Position numbers and translations under genes: made by a program. Of a DNA stretch of 64,000 nt, positions 1 to 10,482 are shown piece by piece. The notes beneath the pieces are model-generated. The model saw only the letters and a list, made by a program, of their open reading frames with translations. It was not told where the DNA came from and ran no database searches. This DNA is from Ancrocorticia sp047602305 (GTDB lineage: Bacteria > Actinomycetota > Actinomycetes > Actinomycetales > Actinomycetaceae): contig JASGHO010000001.1 of assembly GCA_047602305.1 (NCBI GenBank), forward strand, positions 1,674,001 through 1,738,000. Reading direction: 5' to 3'. Positions within the stretch are counted from its first letter, which is position 1, and every line of letters starts with the position of its first letter.

Positions 1-131
1 CTGCGCATCGCGCACGGTAAAGCGCCCGGAATACGCGCCAGAATGATGTATCTGCCCAGTAAAGCCAACCCGCCAAAAAGCGCGATGGCGGCCGCAATGA
101 GTGCTAAACGAATCAGTACATCAGCATTCAC
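1..131 (-). CDS. DUF2550 family membrane protein (N-terminal part)
   Basis: Forty-three codons are visible before the window edge, from a GTG at 131 that has a GAGAAGG Shine-Dalgarno 9 nt upstream. The peptide begins with a hydrophobic helix (about residues 5-25, rich in Ala, Leu and Ile) followed by a basic stretch ending ARIPGALPCAMR, which fits the single-pass DUF2550 family that follows atpC in actinobacteria (Rv1312 position). The function of that family is unknown. It lies 25 bp downstream of atpC on the same strand and probably ends the ATP synthase transcript. The C-terminus is outside the window. Confidence 0.75.
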   Translation of the reverse strand, partial: MNADVLIRLALIAAAIALFGGLALLGRYIILARIPGALPCAMR

Positions 132-156
132 GGGCCGCCACCTTCTCTTATCTGCG

Positions 157-431
157 CTATCGAGTGCCTGCGGGCGTGGCGACGCCGTCGCTCGCAGAAT
201 CCACAACCACGTAGATGTGGTCCTCATCAAGAGTGACGAAGCCCTTGGTGACCTCGTACTGGACATCCTCATGATTCTCACGCGAGATGATGAGGTGTCC
301 GGGGCGCAACAGCGCCATGAGCGGCGTATGACCCGGCAAAATACCCATCTCGCCGTTGTGGGCGGGGACGCGCACTTGGGTGGCGTCACCCTGCCACACG
401 ATACCGTGAGGCTCTACGATCTCGACAAGCA

Positions 432-432
<1 letters not shown>
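157..432 (-). CDS. atpC: ATP synthase epsilon subunit
   Basis: 91-residue epsilon subunit of the F1 central stalk, which couples gamma rotation to the c-ring and can inhibit ATP hydrolysis. The start chosen is the ATG at 432, which overlaps the atpD stop in an ATGA junction; the ten codons upstream of it lie inside atpD. The typical beta-sandwich is visible (MLVEIVEPHGIVWQGDA, then AHNGEMGILPGHTPLMALLRPG). At 91 residues it lacks most of the C-terminal two-helix extension of E. coli epsilon (about 138 residues), as is common in actinobacteria. It is the last atp gene of the operon. Confidence 0.95.
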
Positions 433-1895
<1,463 letters not shown>

Positions 1896-1922
1896 GATCT
1901 TTTCTTCCTTGAGTATTGCAGC

Positions 1923-2858
1923 CTAGGCGTCCTGCTTGAGGGCGTCAGCGCCGGAGACAATCTCCGTAATTTCGGTCGTGATCTCCGCCTGACGAGCGTT
2001 GTTCGCCTTACGGGTGTAATCCTGAATGAGTTGCTGAGCGTTTTCGGTGGCCGAATGCATGGCCTGTTGACGGGCAGCAAGCTCGGAGGCCGCGGACATG
2101 GCCAGCACATTGGAAATGCGCTGACGCACATACAGCGGTAGAAGTTCATCGAAGATTTCGTGGGGATCGGGTTCGAACTCGTACACCGGCCGCGCCGGGA
2201 TGGCGTACTCCCCCAGCTCATCGGGCTCACCCGTGTGGTCAACGGGCTCGTCAGTATCCACGATTTCCATCGGGAGCATGTGGCGAACCTGCACCACCTG
2301 GCGCACCATCGATTCGAAGCGGGTGAACACCACATGGAGTTCGGCGAAGCCGCCCTCGTCAGCCGGGGCAAGGAAGCCCTTGAGAAGGGTGTCCGCAATG
2401 TCGCGGCCCATCTCCGGGCTGGGACGATCGGATTCGCCCGACCAGGTCTGCTCCACCTCAACACCGCGGAAACGGTAGTACTGCTCACCGCGACGGCCAG
2501 CCACGAAAAGCACCGGCTCGCGGCCCTGTTCGCGCAAGTCGTCCAGGAAGCGGTCCGTCTCACGCAGCACCGAGGCCGAGTAAGCACCGGCCATTCCACG
2601 ATCGGAGGTCACAACGAGCACGGCGACCCGGTTGGTGTCCTCACGCTCCTGAAGCAGTGCGTGCGTGTGTCCGGTGATACGGGTAGCAACCGTGGCAATC
2701 GCCTGGGTCAGGATCCGAGTGTAGGGATCCATCTCCAGCGCCAGCTCTCGCGCCTTACCAATGCGCGAGGCTGCAATGAGCTCCATGGCGCGGAAAACCT
2801 TTTCCAGCGTCGCGGTAGCCCTGATCTTCTCTTTGAAGACTCTCTGTGCGCCAGCCAC
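1923..2858 (-). CDS. atpG: ATP synthase gamma subunit
   Basis: 311-residue gamma subunit, the rotating central shaft of F1. The N-terminal helix (AGAQRVFKEKIRATATLEKVFRAMELIA) and the conserved C-terminal helix (SEL AARQQAMHSATENAQQLI) are recognisable. It contains a modest acidic insert near residues 205-225 (DTDEPVDHTGEPDELGEY), longer than in E. coli, as in other actinobacteria. It lies 2 bp after the atpA stop, so the two are co-transcribed and probably coupled. Confidence 0.97.
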   Translation of the reverse strand: MAGAQRVFKEKIRATATLEKVFRAMELIAASRIGKARELALEMDPYTRILTQAIATVATRITGHTHALLQEREDTNRVAVLVVTSDRGMAGAYSASVLRETDRFLDDLREQGREPVLFVAGRRGEQYYRFRGVEVEQTWSGESDRPSPEMGRDIADTLLKGFLAPADEGGFAELHVVFTRFESMVRQVVQVRHMLPMEIVDTDEPVDHTGEPDELGEYAIPARPVYEFEPDPHEIFDELLPLYVRQRISNVLAMSAASELAARQQAMHSATENAQQLIQDYTRKANNARQAEITTEITEIVSGADALKQDA

Positions 2859-2860
2859 TG

Positions 2861-4486
2861 TCAGCCCCGCTTACCGCGGACGATCGTCTCTTGAGCGCGC
2901 TCGGCCTCGACATCGCCATCGGTTTCGACAATGAGACCCTCGGACACCAGGAAGCTGTGGTGGAAGGCCTCGACAGCCTTGCGCAGCGTGGCCTCGGTAT
3001 CGCCGTCCAGAACACCGGTATCTTCCAGCGTCTTGATGACCTTCGAGTTGTGCTTGACGTAGTCAAGAAGGCCCGCCTCGAAGGAGTGCACCATCGGAAC
3101 CGGAATGTCATCAAGGTAACCGGCGGTTCCCGCCCACACGGACACAACCTGCTCTTCGGCGGAGAAGGGAGTGTACTGCGGCTGCTTGAGAAGCTCCATC
3201 AGGCGCTCGCCACGGGTCAGCTGTTGACGAGTGGTGGCATCGAGATCGGAGGCGAACATGGCGAACGCCGCCTGAGCACGGTACTGCGCCAGGGTGATCT
3301 TCAGAGTGCCGGCAACCTTCTTCATCGCCTTGATCTGGGCGTCGCCACCCACTCGGGACACCGAGATACCCACGTCCACGGCGGGGCGCTGGTTGGAGTT
3401 GAAGAGGTCGGACTGCAGGAAGATCTGGCCGTCCGTAATCGAAATGACGTTGGTGGGGATGTAGGCCGAGACGTCATTTGCCTTGGTTTCGATGAGGGGC
3501 AGGCCCGTCATCGAACCGCCGCCGAGCTCATCGGAAAGCTTGGCGCAACGCTCCAGCAGGCGGGAGTGTAAGTAGAAGACGTCGCCGGGGTAGGCTTCGC
3601 GGCCCGGCGGGCGGCGCAGCAGCAGCGACACGGCGCGGTAGGCCTCGGCCTGCTTGGAGAGATCATCAAAGATGATGAGGACGTGCTTGCCGCCATACAT
3701 CCAGTGCTGGCCGATGGCCGAGCCGGTGTAGGGGGCAAGGTACTTGTAGCCAGCGGGATCGGAGGCGGGGGAAGCCACGATGGTGGTGTACTCCATCGCG
3801 CCGTGACGCTCCAGAGTGGAGCGCACCGAGGCAATGGTGGAGCCCTTCTGGCCGATGGCCACGTAGATGCAGCGCACCTGCTTCTTGGGGTCACCCGACT
3901 CCCAGTTGCTCTTCTGGTTGAGAACCGTATCGATGGCAAGGGCGGTCTTGCCGGTCTGACGGTCGCCAATGATGAGCTGGCGCTGACCGCGGCCCACCGG
4001 AATCATGGCGTCGATGGCCTTGATGCCGGTCTGAAGCGGTTCGTGCACCGACTTACGCATCATCACGCCGGGAGCCTGTAGCTCCAGAGCGCGGCGGCCC
4101 TCGATTCCGTCGATTTCACCGAGACCGTCGATGGGGTTACCCAGCGGATCGACCGTGCGTCCCAGGTATCCATCACCAACCGGGACGGAGAGAACCTCAC
4201 CGGTACGGCGAACTTCCTGGCCTTCTTCAATGGAAGAGAAGTCACCGAGAACGACAACGCCGATCTCCCGCTCTTCCAAGTTCATGGCGAGGCCGAGCGT
4301 GCCGTCCTCAAATCGCAGTAGCTCGTTGGCCATGGTGCCCGCGAGGCCCTCGACCCTGGCAATTCCGTCCGCAGTCAAGGTCACGTGACCGACTTCTTCG
4401 CTCACGGACTGGGCAGGCTCGTAGGAGCTCACGAAGCTGTCAAGCGCAGCCCGGATCTCATCCGGCTGGATCGTCAGTTCAGCCAT
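2861..4486 (-). CDS. atpA: ATP synthase alpha subunit
   Basis: 541-residue alpha subunit of F1, carrying non-catalytic nucleotide sites. The Walker A sequence GDRQTGKT is at residues 174-181, and the alpha signature PAVDVGISVSRVGG is present. The C-terminal 25 residues are charged (ETDGDVEAERAQETIVRGKRG), a slightly long tail typical of actinobacterial alpha subunits. The ATG at 4486 follows a GAAGGAATGAGG purine run. The 110-bp gap to atpH contains a small hairpin (GTGGGG/CCCCAC, 4559-4578) that could influence mRNA processing. Confidence 0.98.
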   Translation of the reverse strand: MAELTIQPDEIRAALDSFVSSYEPAQSVSEEVGHVTLTADGIARVEGLAGTMANELLRFEDGTLGLAMNLEEREIGVVVLGDFSSIEEGQEVRRTGEVLSVPVGDGYLGRTVDPLGNPIDGLGEIDGIEGRRALELQAPGVMMRKSVHEPLQTGIKAIDAMIPVGRGQRQLIIGDRQTGKTALAIDTVLNQKSNWESGDPKKQVRCIYVAIGQKGSTIASVRSTLERHGAMEYTTIVASPASDPAGYKYLAPYTGSAIGQHWMYGGKHVLIIFDDLSKQAEAYRAVSLLLRRPPGREAYPGDVFYLHSRLLERCAKLSDELGGGSMTGLPLIETKANDVSAYIPTNVISITDGQIFLQSDLFNSNQRPAVDVGISVSRVGGDAQIKAMKKVAGTLKITLAQYRAQAAFAMFASDLDATTRQQLTRGERLMELLKQPQYTPFSAEEQVVSVWAGTAGYLDDIPVPMVHSFEAGLLDYVKHNSKVIKTLEDTGVLDGDTEATLRKAVEAFHHSFLVSEGLIVETDGDVEAERAQETIVRGKRG

Positions 4487-4596
4487 TCCTCATTCCTTCG
4501 TTCAGCGGCTCTCGCCAGTTGCTCTGACCGGCCCTTGTCCGGACGATGTTCAAGTTTCGTGGGGTTTGGAGGCCCCACAGGGTACGCAATATGGGG

Positions 4597-5409
4597 CTAG
4601 ACGCCCAACGTCTTGCGCACCTCTTTAATGCGGGTGCGGAGAGTACCGTCAATGACGTCCTCACCCACGCGGATACGCATTCCACCGATGATCGAGGTAT
4701 CGATCTTGGTGTGAACACTCACCTCTCGACCGTAGCGGACATTGAGGATACGGGTGAGCCGCTCCTGTTGTGCCCTGGTCAAAGGTGCCGCGACTGTCAC
4801 GGAGGCGACCAGGTGCTGGGCGCGTTCGGCGACGGCGTCGATGTCATGGGACAACGAGCGAACCAACGGCTCGCCCGGTGCAAGTTCCACGGCTCGGCCA
4901 AGCAACAAGCGCACAGTGGGTGTTACTCCCACGAACACACGCTGGGCCAAAGCAATCCGTTCCACAGAAGAGCGTGCGCGATCAGACAAAGCCACGCGCA
5001 GATCACGGGTACGGCGCAACACACGAATGGTGCGGTAGAGCTGCTCTTCCACAAGGACCAGCTCGCCTTGACGTTCCGCTCCCACAATGGCCGTGAACAG
5101 GCCAAGTTCGTTGAGAGCATCCAGCAGATCCCTGGGCTTCGACCATCTTTCACGCGCCAGACCAACGAGGAGATCAAGGACTTCCTCGGTCACGGCAGAG
5201 CCGAAGACGTCACGTGCCAGCTGGGCGCGGTCGTTGTCACTACGAGACGGGTCTGTCAGCGCACGCGAGAGGCCACGGTGAGCAGCCACGGTGTTGGCCG
5301 CGGCGAAAATCTCCCGAGCGAGGGCGAGTTCTTCACCCTCGTGTTCACGAAGCAACGCTTCCCATGTGTCCCGCAATCTCGCGAGAGCTCCCGCACTGCT
5401 CGACCGCAT
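4597..5409 (-). CDS. atpH: ATP synthase delta subunit
   Basis: 270-residue delta subunit (OSCP family) that links the peripheral stalk to F1. It is about 90 residues longer than E. coli delta, as in other actinobacteria, and is not fused to a second b subunit as it is in mycobacteria. The conserved C-terminal part runs LLRHILNVRYGREVSVHT-like to IGGMRIRVGEDVIDGTLR. Its start codon sits at the atpF stop, so b and delta are probably coupled. Confidence 0.95.
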   Translation of the reverse strand: MRSSSAGALARLRDTWEALLREHEGEELALAREIFAAANTVAAHRGLSRALTDPSRSDNDRAQLARDVFGSAVTEEVLDLLVGLARERWSKPRDLLDALNELGLFTAIVGAERQGELVLVEEQLYRTIRVLRRTRDLRVALSDRARSSVERIALAQRVFVGVTPTVRLLLGRAVELAPGEPLVRSLSHDIDAVAERAQHLVASVTVAAPLTRAQQERLTRILNVRYGREVSVHTKIDTSIIGGMRIRVGEDVIDGTLRTRIKEVRKTLGV

Positions 5410-5975
5410 TAGCCCTCCCGAGACTTTGCTGCCACCGGAGCGGTGTTCTGCTGCTCCAGTTCATCAAGGAAACGATCAACGACATCCTCGGACACCTTGG
5501 GATCGAGCACCTGAGCACCGACGATCTTCTCGGCCAGTTCGATGGCGAGCGAACCCACTTCAGCGCGCAACACGCGCTTGGCGGCTTCGGTGTCGGCTTC
5601 GAGCTGGCGATGGGCCGTCTCAGCCACACGCTGTGCGCCGACGACGGCGTCCTTCTTCGCTTTCTCGACGATGTCCGCTGCGTTGACCTTGGCCTGGTTG
5701 CGGATGTGAGCGGCCTCGCGGTGCGCTTCATCGACCTCATCGGCCAGATTTGCGCGCTCGTGCGCCATCTCCTCGCGGGCCCGCGCCGCAGCAGCGAGTC
5801 CATCTTCAATCTGTTCGCGGCGCTCGTCGAGAATACGAACGAACGTGGGCCACGCCAGGAAGTAGATGGCCACTGCAATGATCGCGAAGGCCAGCGAGCC
5901 CCAGATCAGATCAGCCGGTGCCGGCAGAAGCATGTTGTGCTCTGCTTCGGCGGCCAGAATATTGCCGGTCATCAT
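5409..5975 (-). CDS. atpF: ATP synthase b subunit
   Basis: 188-residue b subunit of the peripheral stalk. One membrane segment lies at about residues 23-45 (LIWGSLAFAIIAVAIYFLAW), followed by a long charged coiled coil (REQIEDGLAAAARAREEMAHERANL onward) that contacts delta. The gene overlaps the atpE stop by 4 nt. It may start at either of two adjacent ATG codons; the first is used here. Confidence 0.95.
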   Translation of the reverse strand: MMTGNILAAEAEHNMLLPAPADLIWGSLAFAIIAVAIYFLAWPTFVRILDERREQIEDGLAAAARAREEMAHERANLADEVDEAHREAAHIRNQAKVNAADIVEKAKKDAVVGAQRVAETAHRQLEADTEAAKRVLRAEVGSLAIELAEKIVGAQVLDPKVSEDVVDRFLDELEQQNTAPVAAKSREG

Positions 5976-6181
5976 GCGCCGAAGACGAGTCCAGCCACGA
6001 AGCCGATCAGGCCGAGGGCCTCAACGAATGCGGCCGAGATCAACATGTTGACGCGGAGGAAGCTCTTGACTTCAGGCTGACGAGCGGTGGCCTCCTGGGT
6101 CTTTCCGGCAAGGATGCCGATACCGATTCCAGGGCCAAGGGTGGCGAGGCCGTAACCGATGGTTGCGATGTTGCCAATCAT
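5972..6181 (-). CDS. atpE: ATP synthase c subunit
   Basis: 69-residue proteolipid of the rotor ring, with two hydrophobic helices joined by a polar loop (AGKTQEATARQPE). The ion-carrying carboxylate is Glu54 in AAFVEALGLIGF. The residues around Glu54 look like a proton-type ring rather than a sodium type, but that is inference. It follows atpB by 37 bp and overlaps atpF. Confidence 0.97.
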   Translation of the reverse strand: MIGNIATIGYGLATLGPGIGIGILAGKTQEATARQPEVKSFLRVNMLISAAFVEALGLIGFVAGLVFGA

Positions 6182-6218
6182 AGTGATTCTTCCTTTTATT
6201 GGTTGGTTGTGGAAAAGA

Positions 6219-7043
6219 TCAGTGTTCTTCGATGGACAGCGAAATGTAGACCGCTACCAGAAGTGCAAAAATGTAGGCCTGCAGGGCGGCAATGAAGATC
6301 TCGAAGGCCACGAAGGCGATGCCCGCCACGAAGGTGAGGGAGCCGAGACCGATGCCGAGGAATCCGCCCATCCCCAAGTAGAGGTAGTGCGTTCCCACGA
6401 AGCACAGCACCAGGATGATGTGGCCTGCGACCATGTTGGCCAGCAGTCGGATGGTGAGTGTTGCCGGGCGGATAATGAAGGTGGAGAGGAACTCGATGGG
6501 AACCATCAAGATGTAGAGAATCTTGGGCATACCGGGGGGCATGAGCTGATTCTTGAAGAAGTGGCCGACTCCCTGGGCACGGATACCGGCTGCGATGAAG
6601 CCGACGTAGGCAACAAGCGCGTAGACCAGCGGCATTCCAATCACGGAGGTGGCGGCAATCTGGAGGCCCGGCACAACGCCCGTGACGTTCATGAAGAGAA
6701 CGCCGAAGAAGAGTGTGGCCAACAGCGGCAGGTATCGGTCCGCTTTGTCCTCACCGAGAATTTCGTAGCCGATCTGCTTACGCACGAAATCCATGAGGTA
6801 TTCGACAGCGGACTGGGCCCGGCCCGGAACCAGCTTGGCTCGCTTGGCGTAGAGACCGAAGATGAGAACGATGACGACGACGGCGACCAGGCGAACCAGG
6901 ATGAGCCGGTTAACTTCGAACGGGGTACCTACGAAAAGAAATGGTTCGGGAAAGAACTCTTCCAGTCCAGGCACGTGCCATAGATCGTCACCTGCGGCTA
7001 GTACCGACGCAGCCGCGGCGGGGAATGTGAGCGACAAGCCCAT
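6219..7043 (-). CDS. atpB: ATP synthase a subunit
   Basis: 274-residue membrane a subunit forming the proton half-channels with the c-ring. The essential arginine is Arg199 in PATLTIRLLANMVAGH, and five to six hydrophobic segments are visible. A short periplasmic-type N-terminus precedes the first helix (about residues 45-65). It is the first atp structural gene. A 154-bp gap separates it from the upstream AtpI-like gene, and this gap could hold an internal promoter. Confidence 0.96.
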   Translation of the reverse strand: MGLSLTFPAAAASVLAAGDDLWHVPGLEEFFPEPFLFVGTPFEVNRLILVRLVAVVVIVLIFGLYAKRAKLVPGRAQSAVEYLMDFVRKQIGYEILGEDKADRYLPLLATLFFGVLFMNVTGVVPGLQIAATSVIGMPLVYALVAYVGFIAAGIRAQGVGHFFKNQLMPPGMPKILYILMVPIEFLSTFIIRPATLTIRLLANMVAGHIILVLCFVGTHYLYLGMGGFLGIGLGSLTFVAGIAFVAFEIFIAALQAYIFALLVAVYISLSIEEH

Positions 7044-7197
7044 CCTCCGAACGTATCGTGGGGATTAACACGAGGAGCAACCATGTTCCTCAGGTACGCG
7101 GCCCATCATACCGAGATTTTTCAGCGTTCGTGAGCCTCTGGACAGCTGGAAATCTTTGGTTCCGAGGGAATGGGACACTTTTTGCGCCCAATTCTCG

Positions 7198-7644
7198 CTA
7201 ATTCTCGCCCTTATCCCGCTCAGGCAGGTCAAAACCGGGACCTTCCGCCTTGAAGACTACAAGACTCATTGTGATGAGCGAAACAATTTCCATCACCACG
7301 AGAGCCGCAATGACCGCGTGGCCATCTATCTCCCAGAGGTTGAGCGATACCGCCACCAGAGCTGCAATCACAAGAATCTTCAGGATGTAGGCAGTGGCCG
7401 CCGCAAATGCCCCGGATACCCCATCAAGTACCGCGGTGAGAGTGGTGATAACGCTCGAAAGCATAACTGCCCCGGCAGCCACCATCACTGCTCGGGCAAC
7501 CTCCGGATGCCCCGCAAGGAACGCCCCCGCGGTCCCGATGGCCGCGGCCACCCCCACGCTCACGAGGGTCCACATGAACACCAGCACGAACAGCTGCCCC
7601 ACGGTGCGCTGTTGGCCCGGTTGCCTCCTCCAGGGCAGTGTCAT
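7198..7644 (-). CDS. AtpI-like membrane protein (ATP synthase protein I family)
   Basis: 148-residue protein with four predicted membrane helices (about 20-45, 50-75, 85-105 and 108-130). Its place directly upstream of atpB matches Rv1303, an AtpI/Uncl-like protein thought to help c-ring assembly or ion homeostasis. The ATG at 7644 has GGCGGGA just upstream; a GTG at 7656 is an alternative. The family call rests mainly on position and topology because the sequence is weakly conserved. Confidence 0.7.
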   Translation of the reverse strand: MTLPWRRQPGQQRTVGQLFVLVFMWTLVSVGVAAAIGTAGAFLAGHPEVARAVMVAAGAVMLSSVITTLTAVLDGVSGAFAAATAYILKILVIAALVAVSLNLWEIDGHAVIAALVVMEIVSLITMSLVVFKAEGPGFDLPERDKGEN

Positions 7645-7658
7645 TCGTCCCGCCACGA

Positions 7659-8807
7659 CTAGTTGTCACCAATCACGTTGATGTCGGGAATTCGGGTGGT
7701 GGCGTCGCCGTCGTCCGGACTCTTCCCGGACAGAAGCTGGCGCCGGGTGAGGACGATACCGATAACAGCCGCGACACCCACCGTCGCGATGACGTACTGG
7801 GCGGGCCAGATGACCATGGCCACGCCGCCGAAGGAGGCAATGGCGGCCCAGATGTAGAGCACGAGGACGGCTCCCGAGTGCGAGTGTCCGCGCCGCAGCA
7901 GGCGGTGGTGGAGGTGGCCGGCGTCGGCGTGGAAGGGGCTTTGCCCCTTGGCCAATCGCCGCACCACGGCCCACACCAGGTCAATGAGGGGCAGCAGAAT
8001 CACCACGGCGGGAACCAGGATGGGCATGTACACGGGCAGGGCGTGCCCCACGGAGGTGTTGGCGGGATCGATCTGGCCGGTGACAAGGATACCGGCCCCG
8101 GCAATCACCACGCCCAACATGTAGGCGCCGGAATCACCCATGAAGATGCGCGCCGGATGGAAGTTGTGCGGCAGGAATCCCACGCATACCCCCACCAATG
8201 CGGCCACCACCACGGAGGAGACGGCCGCGTAGTTGTCAGGGCTGGCATCGCGCGCCAAATAATAGGAGTAGGCGAAGAAGGCGACGGCGGCGATACCCAC
8301 GATCCCCGCCGCCAGCCCATCCAGCCCATCCATGAAGTTGACCGCGTTGACCACCACGAGAACCACCAGGATCGTCGCGAAAAGCGACATGCGGCTGGAA
8401 CCGACCGTCAACCCCATGAACGGGATCGACATCAGCTGCACACCCTGCCACGCCATTACCCCGGCGGCCAGCACCAGGCCGGCCAGCTTGGTGTACCAGT
8501 CGAGCTGCCAGATGTCGTCCAACGCCCCCACCAAGCACATCAGCCCGGCGCCAATGAGCACGCCCCAGGCGCCCGAACCGGGCCGAAACACCCAATACAG
8601 GTAGGGAATCTGGGAGGCGATGAGGAGGGAGAGCAGCAGTCCGATGTACATGGCCACCCCGCCCAGGCGCGGGATGGGGATGGTGTGAACGTCGCGCGCC
8701 CGAACCTGACTCACCGCACCCATTTTGAGTGCGAGGCGCCTCACCGCGGGGACCATCAGATAGGTGATGGCCGCGGCGAGGATCATGACCAGCAGGTAGA
8801 CGCGCAC
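7659..8807 (-). CDS. wecA: Undecaprenyl-phosphate GlcNAc-1-phosphate transferase (WecA/TagO family)
   Basis: 382-residue polytopic membrane enzyme that transfers GlcNAc-1-phosphate (or a related sugar) from UDP-sugar to a polyprenyl phosphate, the first step in lipid-linked cell-wall glycan synthesis. Family motifs are present: ALDD (about residue 95), NFMDGLDGLAAG (about 157-168), GDSGAYMLG and the cytosolic HADAGHLHHRLLRRG loop. About eleven hydrophobic helices are visible. The position between tsaC and the atp operon matches Rv1302. It starts at GTG 8807 with a weak GAGCTGAG upstream. The sugar specificity cannot be read from sequence. Confidence 0.9.
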   Translation of the reverse strand: MRVYLLVMILAAAITYLMVPAVRRLALKMGAVSQVRARDVHTIPIPRLGGVAMYIGLLLSLLIASQIPYLYWVFRPGSGAWGVLIGAGLMCLVGALDDIWQLDWYTKLAGLVLAAGVMAWQGVQLMSIPFMGLTVGSSRMSLFATILVVLVVVNAVNFMDGLDGLAAGIVGIAAVAFFAYSYYLARDASPDNYAAVSSVVVAALVGVCVGFLPHNFHPARIFMGDSGAYMLGVVIAGAGILVTGQIDPANTSVGHALPVYMPILVPAVVILLPLIDLVWAVVRRLAKGQSPFHADAGHLHHRLLRRGHSHSGAVLVLYIWAAIASFGGVAMVIWPAQYVIATVGVAAVIGIVLTRRQLLSGKSPDDGDATTRIPDINVIGDN

Positions 8808-8815
8808 AGCTCAGC

Positions 8816-9451
8816 TCAGTTCTTGGACGGGCTCTCGACGGTACCAAAGCGGGCGATGTCCTGCGCCTGGATTGCTCCGTGACGAACGATTGTCAAAGTA
8901 TCTCCGACAATCACAATAGTGGAGGGGACACCGCCGCCGCACTCTCCGCCGTCAAGGTACACGGCAATCTTCTCGCCCAGCTGATCTGCGGCCTGTTCCA
9001 CGGTGGCTGCGGGGTGCTGAGCAGTGAGATTGGCGCTGGAGACGGCAAGTGGTCCGGTGCGGTGCAGCAGTTCCAGGGCGATCGGATTGTTCGGCATACG
9101 CAGCGCCACGGTTCCGTTGGTTTCGCCCAGGTCCCATCCAATTTCCGCGCGGGCGGGCAGGATGAGGGTGAGGGCACCGGGCCAGTATTCCTGCATCAGG
9201 GCGCGCGCTTCCGGCGGGATGGCGACGGCGAGTTTTTCGGCGTCCTCAATGCTCGCCACGAGTACCGGGGACGGCTTGTCGCGCCCGCGGCCCTTGGCGG
9301 TGAGCAGTTTGTCCACGGCACCGGGCGAGAACGCGTCCGCGCCCACCCCGTACACCGTGTCGGTGGGCAGGACCACGAGTTCGCCCGCACGAATCGCTTC
9401 GATGGCGGCGGTCAGGGCCTGGTCCTCGTTCGTTAGGCAATCGAGAATCAT
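8816..9451 (-). CDS. tsaC: L-threonylcarbamoyladenylate synthase (TsaC/Sua5/YrdC)
   Basis: 211-residue YrdC-domain enzyme that makes threonylcarbamoyl-AMP from threonine, bicarbonate and ATP for t6A37 tRNA modification. The KxR-type motif GRGRDKPSPVLV and the SANLTAQHPAAT segment are visible. The length fits the short TsaC form without the extra Sua5 domain. The ATG at 9451 forms an ATGA overlap with the prmC stop and follows GAAAGGA. A longer version beginning at 9496 would lie inside prmC and is not favoured. Confidence 0.92.
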   Translation of the reverse strand: MILDCLTNEDQALTAAIEAIRAGELVVLPTDTVYGVGADAFSPGAVDKLLTAKGRGRDKPSPVLVASIEDAEKLAVAIPPEARALMQEYWPGALTLILPARAEIGWDLGETNGTVALRMPNNPIALELLHRTGPLAVSSANLTAQHPAATVEQAADQLGEKIAVYLDGGECGGGVPSTIVIVGDTLTIVRHGAIQAQDIARFGTVESPSKN

Positions 9452-10482
9452 TGGTGTCCTTTCGATTCGGCGCAGTCGTTTCCGAGCTGTGCCCACAGCC
9501 AGCGCGGCCGACCGGTGTAATCGTATCCGGTGCGCGCCCGCGCAAATCCCGAGGTCAGGGCCGCGTTCACCAGCGTTTGCGCCTGCTCCTCGGCGTGTTC
9601 CATAACGAGAATACCGCCCGGGCGCAGCAGCTCGGCCGCGCGGGCGATGAGCTCGCGCGGAAGATCGGTACCGTCAACGCCGCCGCCCCAGAGAGCGAGC
9701 GCGGGATCGGAGAGTGCCTCGACGCTCACCTGGTGAGTGGGCGGCACGTAGGGAGGATTGGTAACGACGACGTCGACCTGCCCCACCAGGTTCTCCAGTT
9801 CCGTTCGCGCGTCCCCGTGCACCAGGTCGACGACGGCGCCGTATCTCGCGTTGTTCTCGCGCGCCACCTCGATGGCACTATCCGAAAGCTCAACCGCACT
9901 GACGCGGGCCTCGGGCACCTCGGTGGCCAGGGCGAGCGCGATGGCGCCGGAGCCGGTGCACAGGTCCACCGCGAGCGGGCGCGCTGAGTCGGGCTGAGCG
10001 CCTGGGCGTGAGGATGCGCGCTCGGCCGGGCATGCGGATGCGGGAGACTGGGACGCGCCCGGGCGTAAGGATTCGCGCTCGTTCGGGCGTGCGGATACGG
10101 GAGGGGTAGCAAACGCGCGCGAGGTGACGCCGTCGTCGTCCAATATGCGCGCTACGGCAGCGCGGAGGGCGGTGATCGCTTCTTCGGCCACCAGTTCGGT
10201 CTCGGGGCGCACAATGAAGCAGCCGGGACGGCTCGCCAATTCCAAGTAGCGGAAGTACATGACACCCGTGACGTGCTGCAACGGGACCCGGGTGGCGCGG
10301 GCGGCCACCATCGAGTCGAAGCGCGCCCGCTGTTCGGGGGTTGGAGCGCCGGTTGCCAGCAGAACATGCAGCCGCTCTCCCCCGGCAACCTCGGCGAGTT
10401 CGCGCGCGTCAGCTTCGGGGGAATCGAGGCCCGCCGCCCGGAAAGTCGCCGTCGCCGCGGCAACGAGCTCATTCCAGCCCAT
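9448..10482 (-). CDS. prmC: Release factor glutamine methyltransferase PrmC (HemK), with repeat insert
   Basis: 344-residue SAM-dependent enzyme that methylates the Gln of the GGQ motif in release factors. The N-terminal helical domain (about 1-115) is followed by the methyltransferase fold with VDLCTGSGAIAL (172-183) and the catalytic NPPY at 242-245. Between them, about residues 127-168, is a Pro/Ser/Arg-rich insert made of two 19-residue repeats plus the start of a third; the usual protein is about 280 residues. It overlaps prfA by ATGA, so the enzyme and its substrate RF1 are coupled. Confidence 0.93.
   Translation of the reverse strand: MGWNELVAAATATFRAAGLDSPEADARELAEVAGGERLHVLLATGAPTPEQRARFDSMVAARATRVPLQHVTGVMYFRYLELASRPGCFIVRPETELVAEEAITALRAAVARILDDDGVTSRAFATPPVSARPNERESLRPGASQSPASACPAERASSRPGAQPDSARPLAVDLCTGSGAIALALATEVPEARVSAVELSDSAIEVARENNARYGAVVDLVHGDARTELENLVGQVDVVVTNPPYVPPTHQVSVEALSDPALALWGGGVDGTDLPRELIARAAELLRPGGILVMEHAEEQAQTLVNAALTSGFARARTGYDYTGRPRWLWAQLGNDCAESKGHQ
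9992..10110. repeat. 57-bp imperfect tandem repeat inside prmC
   Basis: Two adjacent units of 57 bp can be aligned; for example GGGCGTGAGG at 10004 matches GGGCGTAAGG at 10061. The period is a multiple of three, so the frame is kept and the protein gains two 19-residue repeats of the type (P)xSAxPxERxSxRPGAxx. A partial third unit leads into the Rossmann domain. It looks like a replication-slippage expansion tolerated in a linker. Confidence 0.8.
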
